Positions 1 through 4,080 of a stretch of 9,424 bases of DNA are shown piece after piece (positions within the stretch are counted from its first letter, which is position 1; each line of letters opens with the position of its first letter). Made by a program: the position numbers and the translations under genes. The notes under the pieces are model-generated. The model was not told the origin of the DNA. It saw only the letters and a program-made list of their open reading frames with translations, and made no database searches. This stretch comes from JAKORR01 sp964608495 (GTDB taxonomy: Bacteria; Armatimonadota; Zipacnadia; Zipacnadales; FEN-943). Location of the stretch: assembly GCA_964608495.1 (NCBI GenBank), contig CAZSOQ010000205.1, positions 1 to 9,424 on the forward strand, given 5' to 3'.

Positions 1-20
1 TCCCCAAACCGATGCCCCAT

Positions 21-50
21 CCACCCCCGCGGGCTAAAGCCCGCGACTAC
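21..50 (-). repeat. REP-like hairpin repeat, copy 1
   Basis: A near-perfect palindrome: CGCGGGCT at 28-35 pairs with AGCCCGCG at 38-45 around AA. Read on the - strand the element runs GTAG, stem, GGTGG, and this layout recurs at 110-139, 248-277 and 6840-6869. Similarity to the 6847-6889 copy continues to about position 70 (36 of 43 bases identical over 28-70), so the repeat unit is longer than the hairpin. It looks like a dispersed REP-type element. No transposase is visible nearby. Confidence 0.7.
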
Positions 51-109
51 GCTAGTCAAAGGTCTCGATGCATAGCCCCGTCCCGCCCGTTCCAGCACGG
101 TGGCGAATA

Positions 110-139
110 GTAGCCGCAGGCTTCAGCCTGCCGCGGTGG
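110..139 (+). repeat. REP-like hairpin repeat, copy 2
   Basis: GTAG at 110-113, then CAGGCT (117-122) and AGCCTG (125-130) as inverted arms around TC, ending in GGTGG at 135-139. It matches the - strand reading of copy 1 and is the first of two copies carried by the 138-bp tandem duplication. Its outer stem is less perfect than in copies 1, 3 and 4 because the right arm carries an altered CCGC. Confidence 0.6.
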
Positions 140-247
140 CAGTGTGGTGGTCTGCACACGCCCGGTTCTTCCCCGCCCTGCGGGGGTGGCAAGGCGCTGG
201 TCTGAACGGCTATCCAGGTCCGGCCCGTTCGAGGACGATGGCGGATA

Positions 248-277
248 GTAGCCGCAGGCTTCAGCCTGCGGTGGTGG
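248..277 (+). repeat. REP-like hairpin repeat, copy 3
   Basis: GTAG at 248-251, CCGCAGGCT at 252-260 and AGCCTGCGG at 263-271 as perfect 9-bp arms around TC, then GGTGG at 273-277. Compared with the - strand reading of copy 1, five of 30 positions differ. One G-to-A change in the left arm is matched by a C-to-T change in the right arm, so the stem is preserved. That suggests the hairpin itself is under selection or required for spread. Confidence 0.7.
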
Positions 278-549
278 CAGCGTGGTGGTCTGAACAGGCC
301 GCGGTCTTCACCGGCCTGCGGGGGTGGCAGAGCGCTGGTGCGGACAGACCGCGGTCTTCACCGGCCTGCCGGGGTGGCCTGCGGTCTCCAGACGCGCAGG
401 TCTTCCCTCCTTTACAGGGACGCCGCTCCATGGGACGACGGCCCCTGCGCTGGGGTGAAGCACCGCCCCGCAAACCGCTTTACCGTAAAACCGCGCGACA
501 GCGAAACGGTTGAGCGGTATAGCCGTTTGCGGTATGCCTGCTACGCCGC

Positions 550-576
550 AAAACGGCCTTGACGGCCGGCCGTTTT
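550..576. promoter_or_regulatory. 9-bp-arm palindrome, operator or terminator-like hairpin
   Basis: AAAACGGCC at 550-558 is the exact inverse of GGCCGTTTT at 568-576, with a nine-base centre. A run of A on the left and T on the right would also suit a bidirectional intrinsic terminator. Because it encloses a good -35 hexamer for parA, an operator role is at least as likely. Confidence 0.45.
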
Positions 577-587
577 CCTGCTACGCT
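559..587 (+). promoter_or_regulatory. Possible sigma-70-type promoter for the partition operon
   Basis: TTGACG at 559-564 matches five of six bases of the -35 consensus. TACGCT at 582-587 follows after a 17-base spacer but matches only three of six -10 positions. The -35 lies in the loop of the 550-576 palindrome and the -10 lies inside the second 21-bp direct repeat (577-597). A DNA-binding partition protein acting there would block transcription. Confidence 0.35.
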
Positions 588-629
588 GCATTACGGCGAA
601 GGAGCCTTGCGGGAATGCCGTGATGCGTC

Positions 630-1421
630 ATGGCCAGGATCATTGTCGTCGCTAACCAGAAGGGCGGCGTGGGGAAGACCACCACCTGCGTCAACCTGGG
701 CGCCGCCCTCGCCCAACGCAGACAGCGCGTCCTCCTCGTGGACCTGGACCCTCGCGGTGACCTGTCCCATTACTGCCTGGAGCAGCCCTCCGACACCGCG
801 TCTTCTTACGAGCTCCTGGCTGATCCCGAGGCCTTCGATCGGTCCTCTGTGGCGGCGCTGTGGTCCCCCAGCGTGTCGCTGGTCCCGGCCAAGCTCGACC
901 TGGCCGCGCTGGAGTTCGTCCTGTCCCAGGAGCCAGAGAGGCGTTCGTCCTTTGTCCAGGAGGGGCTGGGGCCCTTGGCCGACGACTACGATTTCCTGAT
1001 CCTCGATACCGCCCCGGGCCTTCAACTGCTGGGCCTGTCGGCGCTGGCCGCGGCGGACCAGGTGATCATCCCGCAGCAGTGCTCCTTCCTCGCGCTGCAG
1101 GGGCTGCGCGCGGTCAACGACATCGTGGAGCGTCTACGCACGCAGGCGGGGGTGGGCGTGACGGTGGCCGGGATCCTGCTGACCATGTACGACCGCCGCA
1201 CGATCCATCATCGCGACGTGGTGGCCATGGTGCAGCGCGGCTTCGGCGGCCTGGTCTTCCGCACGGTGATCCCGCAGACGATCCGGGTGCAGGAGGCAGC
1301 GGTCGTTCACGAACCGATCACGGCCTACGAGCCCCGCAACCCGGCCGCCGACGCCTATCGCCGCCTCGCCAAGGAGGTGATGAGTCGTGCCCAAAAGGCC
1401 GGCTCTGCCCACCGCGGATGA
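630..1421 (+). CDS. parA: ParA/Soj-family partition ATPase
   Basis: A 263-residue deviant Walker A ATPase expected to segregate DNA by ATP-dependent dimerisation on the nucleoid. The sequence shows KGGVGKTT at residues 11-18 (signature lysine K11, P-loop lysine K16), a Walker A' segment VDLDPRGD around 37-44 and a Walker B segment LILDTAPG near 123-130. A ParA-typical C-terminal block follows: MYDRRTIHHRDVV, then VIPQTIRVQEA, then PAADAYRRLAKEV. There is no N-terminal helix-turn-helix extension, so it is the short, type Ib or Soj-like form. The ATG at 630 is the first ATG after an in-frame TGA at 621. Its Shine-Dalgarno is weak: AAGGAG at 599-604 is too far upstream. The ribbon-helix-helix gene overlaps its end by 35 bases, indicating coupled expression. 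Other deviant Walker ATPases such as MinD are excluded by the neighbour and the C-terminal pattern. Confidence 0.95.
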   Translation: MARIIVVANQKGGVGKTTTCVNLGAALAQRRQRVLLVDLDPRGDLSHYCLEQPSDTASSYELLADPEAFDRSSVAALWSPSVSLVPAKLDLAALEFVLSQEPERRSSFVQEGLGPLADDYDFLILDTAPGLQLLGLSALAAADQVIIPQQCSFLALQGLRAVNDIVERLRTQAGVGVTVAGILLTMYDRRTIHHRDVVAMVQRGFGGLVFRTVIPQTIRVQEAAVVHEPITAYEPRNPAADAYRRLAKEVMSRAQKAGSAHRG

Positions 1422-1908
1422 GTTCTTTCGAGTGACCAGCCGGGAGCCCGAGCAGACTGCCGAGCCCGAGCCCGAGGATGAGACCACTGCTGAGGCGCGG
1501 GCGGACCTCGCGTCGCCCGACGATGGGGGAGAGGCCGAGGACCTCCCGGTCGCTCCGCCCGAGGCAGCCGAGCAGCTCCCGCTGGCGGATACCGACCTCC
1601 GGCCGGAGCCGGTCCCGGAGAAGCGCGCGTCCCGACATCGTCCCCGGCCACGCCCAGCCCGTGCCGACGTGCCTCTGTTCACCCTTCCCGGAGCCACCGA
1701 GGGCCCTCTCGAGAAGGTCACACTGTATCTTCCCCAGGGCCTGCTGAAGGCCCTGGAGGTCACGCGCGTACGCCTCCTCACCGAGCACGACGTCAAGGTG
1801 AACCGCTCCCAGATCGCCGAGCTGGTGCTTGCCCGGGCTCTCGAGGACATGGAGGAGTTGGAGCGCTTGCTGGCCGAGCACTACAGGGAAGCGGCGGTAG
1901 CGGACTGA
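1387..1908 (+). CDS. Ribbon-helix-helix partition protein (ParG/omega-like ParB substitute)
   Basis: A 173-residue protein in the place where parB normally sits. Residues about 20-75 are acidic and rich in Glu, Pro and Ala and look disordered; 79-93 are basic (RHRPRPRP). Residues 109-154 fit a ribbon-helix-helix fold: strand EKVTLYLP, a long helix from 117, a turn around VNRSQ and a second helix ending near ALED. No ParB-type helix-turn-helix or CTPase motifs (such as GERR) are present. The GTG start at 1387 is chosen because AAGGAGGTGA at 1371-1380, a perfect Shine-Dalgarno, precedes it at good spacing, although this puts the start inside parA. By analogy with ParG and omega it should bind the centromere, stimulate ParA and repress the operon. 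The ribbon-helix-helix call is from pattern; its partner role rests on context. The first iteron begins inside its stop codon. Confidence 0.75.
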   Translation: MPKRPALPTADEFFRVTSREPEQTAEPEPEDETTAEARADLASPDDGGEAEDLPVAPPEAAEQLPLADTDLRPEPVPEKRASRHRPRPRPARADVPLFTLPGATEGPLEKVTLYLPQGLLKALEVTRVRLLTEHDVKVNRSQIAELVLARALEDMEELERLLAEHYREAAVAD

Positions 1909-2052
1909 ATACCGTTACTCGACTCCCGAAGGAGGCGTTGGAATACCGTTACTTCGCTCCCGATAATAGCGCTACCCGGCTCCCGGGAATCCGCCAGAAT
2001 ACCGTTACTCGGCTCCCGATCCCCCCACTGAATACCGCTAATCCGCTCACGC
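1907..2052 (+). repeat. Five 23-bp direct repeats (iterons); probable replication origin
   Basis: Copies lie at 1907-1929, 1941-1963, 1964-1986, 1997-2019 and 2030-2052, with consensus GAATACCGTTACTCGGCTCC followed by CGA. Copies 1, 2 and 4 are nearly identical; copy 3 differs at five positions, and copy 5 keeps GAATACCG, CTAATC and CCGCTC. Start-to-start spacings are 34, 23, 33 and 33 bases. Equal repeats next to a Rep gene are the standard arrangement of iteron-controlled origins, so these are the likely Rep binding sites. An alternative is that they are centromere sites for the ribbon-helix-helix protein. I found no clear DnaA box (TTATNCACA). Confidence 0.8.
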
Positions 2053-2299
2053 CAACATCCTATAAGCCCAAGCGAATCAGCCGCTCGCGCGATTCATAAC
2101 AAGGGAACTCAGAACATGTACTCCTTAACCTTGGTGGAACAACAATGCGCACGACTCTCTCGATCAACCAAGGGGACAGGGGGCGTGTAGCCGAACCACC
2201 ATGGGCGATTCACGCCTGATTCCTCTGAATCATCCCCAGGAGGATTCAGCTTCCGCAAAGTGAATCATCACCGTAAGTCAAACCGGGTGGTAGAGAGGC
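2053..2299 (+). promoter_or_regulatory. AT-richer rep leader with clustered GANTC / TGAWTCA sites
   Basis: This gap between iterons and rep is richer in A/T than its surroundings (27 of 50 bases at 2101-2150), compatible with an unwinding region. GANTC sites fall at 2074, 2091, 2153, 2207, 2218, 2227, 2243 and 2262. Many are extended to TGAATCA or GATTCA and form inverted pairs, for example TGATTC 2217-2222 with GAATCA 2227-2232, and GATTCA 2243-2248 with TGAATC 2261-2266. CCTTGGT (2129-2135) and ACCAAGG (2167-2173) form another inverted pair. Paired sites just before rep could be autoregulatory operators. AGGAGG at 2238-2243 has no start codon at a usable distance. I could not identify a confident promoter. 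Confidence 0.5.
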
Positions 2300-3841
2300 A
2301 TGGAACCAGTGGACACCGGCGTGGTTGTGGGAACGGACGATTCAGGAACCCCGGGCATCGTGGACGAGCCCGATACAGACCATCGCACCATCGTCCGCGA
2401 AGGCCGCGACGAGATGAATTTGGCCGAGTTCCCCTTTGCGCTGCTCACCACACGTCAGCCCGAGGACATCAGCACGGTCGAGTTTCACGACGTGATTCAG
2501 ACCCCCGACGGTCGCACGGTGGACCGCAGGTGGACGATCACGGGCAGTGACGCCTACGGCCTGCCTCTCGCCACCGACGAGGAGGTCTACATAGCGCTGA
2601 TGGAGATCACCCGCGAGCAGGGCTTCACCGCCCCCAGGGTGACCATTAGCCGCTACGACCTGGTGCATCGCATGAACTGGCCCGACCAGGGCCACAGCTA
2701 CCATCGCCTTTACACGTCCCTTGCTCGCCTGACGGGCGTGACCATCCTCGCCCGCAACGCCTTCTGGGACAACGAGGCGAAGAGGTACGTCACCGAGGGA
2801 TTCCACATCCTCGACCGCTTCCGCCTGGTCAACGAGCCGCCCGGCCGCCACAGCACGGTCCACGACCCCGAGTGGGAGAGCTTCATCGTCTGGAACGAGG
2901 TGCTCTTCCAGAGCTTCCTGCGTGGCAACATCAAGCTGATTAACACACAGCTCTACTTCTCCCTGCACAGCGCCATCGCCCGCCGGCTGTTCCGGTACCT
3001 GGACAAGAAGCGCTACGACGGCAAGACACACTTCCGGATCAACCTGCAGAAGCTGGCCTTCGAGAAGCTGGGTATGAGCCGGTCCTATTCGGTGTCGAAT
3101 CTTCGCCGCGAGCTCAAGCGCGCGCATGATGAGCTGATAGGCGTCGGCTTCCTCACCGGCGCCTGGTTCGAGGGAAGAGGCGAGAGGTCGCTGGTGATGT
3201 ACCAGTTCCCGGCCGACGCCACGCGCAGGACCCTTCCGGCGCCCACGGTAAGCCCGACGCAGCAGGCCGCGCTGCAGAGCCTGCTGGAGCTGGGCATCAC
3301 CCGCGCCGTGGCGCGCAGGCTGGTGGACGAGTTCCCGCTGGAGCACGTCTCGGCCTGCGCGGCCGAGTGCAGCCGGCGCCTGGCGAACGGCTGGCTGCCC
3401 CGACACAGCCCCGCGGCGTGGACGGTGGCCGCCATCAAGCATCCCGAGTGGAACATCGGGCGCTCGGCCACTCCGCCCGAGGAGGCGGCGTCGGAGCCTG
3501 CCTTGGAGCGCGCCGCGACTCCCGAGGAGCTGCCGGCGCCGGGGGGCAGCCAGGTGTTGGCCCGGGACGCCCTGGAGGATTCCCTGGGCATCGGCCCTGG
3601 TACGCGCGAGGTGTGGGACCAGGCGATGGAGACGATGCAGGCGCAGGGCACCTTCACCAACGCTCTCCACGCGGCGTTCCTGCTGCCCGTGCGCGGCCGC
3701 ACGGCGACGGTCATCATCCCGGCGCCGCTGCTGGAGCGCTACCTGGTACCGATCCACGAGCCGCTGCAGGAGGCGCTGCGGGCCGCGACCGGCAATCCCA
3801 GGCTGCGGCTGCGCATCGAGTACCGGCCCGTGGACCGGTAG
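2300..3841 (+). CDS. Replication initiator protein (RPA/RepA-type plasmid Rep) with DnaA-domain-I-like C-terminus
   Basis: A 513-residue initiator expected to bind the adjacent iterons and open the origin. The block starting MNLAEFPFALL at residue 39, then ITGSDAYGLP and ATDEEVYIALM (79-101), is characteristic of the plasmid 'replication initiator protein A' family. Two winged-helix-like regions follow: about 112-175 (VTISRYDLVHRMNW, SYHRLYTSLARL) and about 195-302 (LYFSLHSAIARRLFRYLDKK to VGFLTGAWF). Residues 318-384 form a helical module with a conserved-looking GWLPRHSPAAW. An acidic, Pro-rich linker precedes residues 437-511, which follow the pattern of DnaA domain I. The ATG at 2300 is the first after an in-frame TAG at 2291, with GAGAGG unusually close. 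ATG 2414 (residue 39) is a credible alternative and coincides with where homology begins. The family call is firm; the C-terminal domain is pattern-based. Confidence 0.88.
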   Translation: MEPVDTGVVVGTDDSGTPGIVDEPDTDHRTIVREGRDEMNLAEFPFALLTTRQPEDISTVEFHDVIQTPDGRTVDRRWTITGSDAYGLPLATDEEVYIALMEITREQGFTAPRVTISRYDLVHRMNWPDQGHSYHRLYTSLARLTGVTILARNAFWDNEAKRYVTEGFHILDRFRLVNEPPGRHSTVHDPEWESFIVWNEVLFQSFLRGNIKLINTQLYFSLHSAIARRLFRYLDKKRYDGKTHFRINLQKLAFEKLGMSRSYSVSNLRRELKRAHDELIGVGFLTGAWFEGRGERSLVMYQFPADATRRTLPAPTVSPTQQAALQSLLELGITRAVARRLVDEFPLEHVSACAAECSRRLANGWLPRHSPAAWTVAAIKHPEWNIGRSATPPEEAASEPALERAATPEELPAPGGSQVLARDALEDSLGIGPGTREVWDQAMETMQAQGTFTNALHAAFLLPVRGRTATVIIPAPLLERYLVPIHEPLQEALRAATGNPRLRLRIEYRPVDR

Positions 3842-3849
3842 GCTACCGG
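3835..3849 (+). other. Small stem-loop across the rep stop codon
   Basis: CCGGTA at 3835-3840 and TACCGG at 3844-3849 form a perfect 6-bp stem with a three-base loop overlapping the TAG stop. There is no U-tract after it, so it is not a standard intrinsic terminator. It could protect the 3' end or aid factor-dependent termination, or be chance in GC-rich DNA. The gap 3842-4080 otherwise shows nothing I can name. Confidence 0.3.
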
Positions 3850-4080
3850 CCAGACCGTCCGATCCTCACGGACCTCCGGGGCGACAGAGGGCTGCCGGGG
3901 GCCGTCTTCCCAGGATACTGAAGGAACACTAAGGGAGTCCGATTGTCTATCGGAAAAGAGAGCAGGCGGCCGGTGAGGCCGGCGAGACGTGGCATGGGGA
4001 AGGCGGACGGTGGGGAAGAGACGTGGACGCCTCGTTGAGGAGCCCGGGAGGCCGCCTGGCGCGTTGGGGGATTCCTGGCA

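Larger units (their letters stand above)
81..378. repeat. 138-bp imperfect tandem duplication plus a partial third copy
   Basis: Positions 81-218 and 219-356 align with a constant offset of 138 bases: TCCCGCCCGTTC at 81 against TCCGGCCCGTTC at 219, GGCGAATAGTAG at 102 against GGCGGATAGTAG at 240. A later block at 294-328 recurs at 344-378 with a 50-base offset. Each 138-bp unit carries one REP-like hairpin. The open frame across it (100-513) is repetitive only because 138 is a multiple of three. I see no sign that it is a gene. Positions 379-470 hold nothing I can identify. Confidence 0.7.
472..597 (+). promoter_or_regulatory. Repeat-rich leader of the partition operon; candidate parS/operator region
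   Basis: Short motifs recur here: AAACCGC at 472-478 and 488-494; GCGGTAT at 514-520 and 529-535; GCCGTTT at 522-528 and 569-575 with its inverse AAACGGC at 551-557; and a 21-bp direct repeat starting CCTGCTACGC at 537-557 and 577-597 (18 of 21 identical). In type Ib partition cassettes (ParF/ParG, delta/omega) the centromere and operator lie upstream of the ATPase gene and are made of short repeats bound by a ribbon-helix-helix protein. This region fits that description by position and structure. The binding itself is inference. Confidence 0.45.

Noticed and set aside
100..513. A 137-codon open frame with repeated SSRRLQPA..WW motifs
   Set aside because: It spans the 138-bp tandem duplication and REP-like hairpins. 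The protein repeat is just the DNA repeat read in frame, the composition is Arg/Pro/Trp-rich, and no ribosome site or family resemblance is seen.
2129..2173. CCTTGGT/ACCAAGG inverted repeat as a countertranscribed RNA structure
   Set aside because: Arms of 7 bp separated by 31 bases are too weak alone, and no antisense promoter could be recognised.
2053..2299. DnaA boxes in the origin leader
   Set aside because: I looked for TTATNCACA-like sequences on both strands and found none convincing.
2260..2550. A GTG-started 96-codon frame with AGGAGG upstream, as a possible leader peptide of rep
   Set aside because: The ribosome site is 16 bases from the GTG, too far, and most of the frame overlaps rep out of frame with Arg/His-rich sequence.
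2342..3757. A 471-codon open frame on the - strand
   Set aside because: Antisense shadow of the Rep gene, whose + strand translation carries clear family motifs.
3939..3953. Hairpin CCGAT/ATCGG between rep and the TPR gene as a terminator
   Set aside because: The stem is only 5 bp and is followed by AAAAGAG, not a T-run; not distinguishable from chance.
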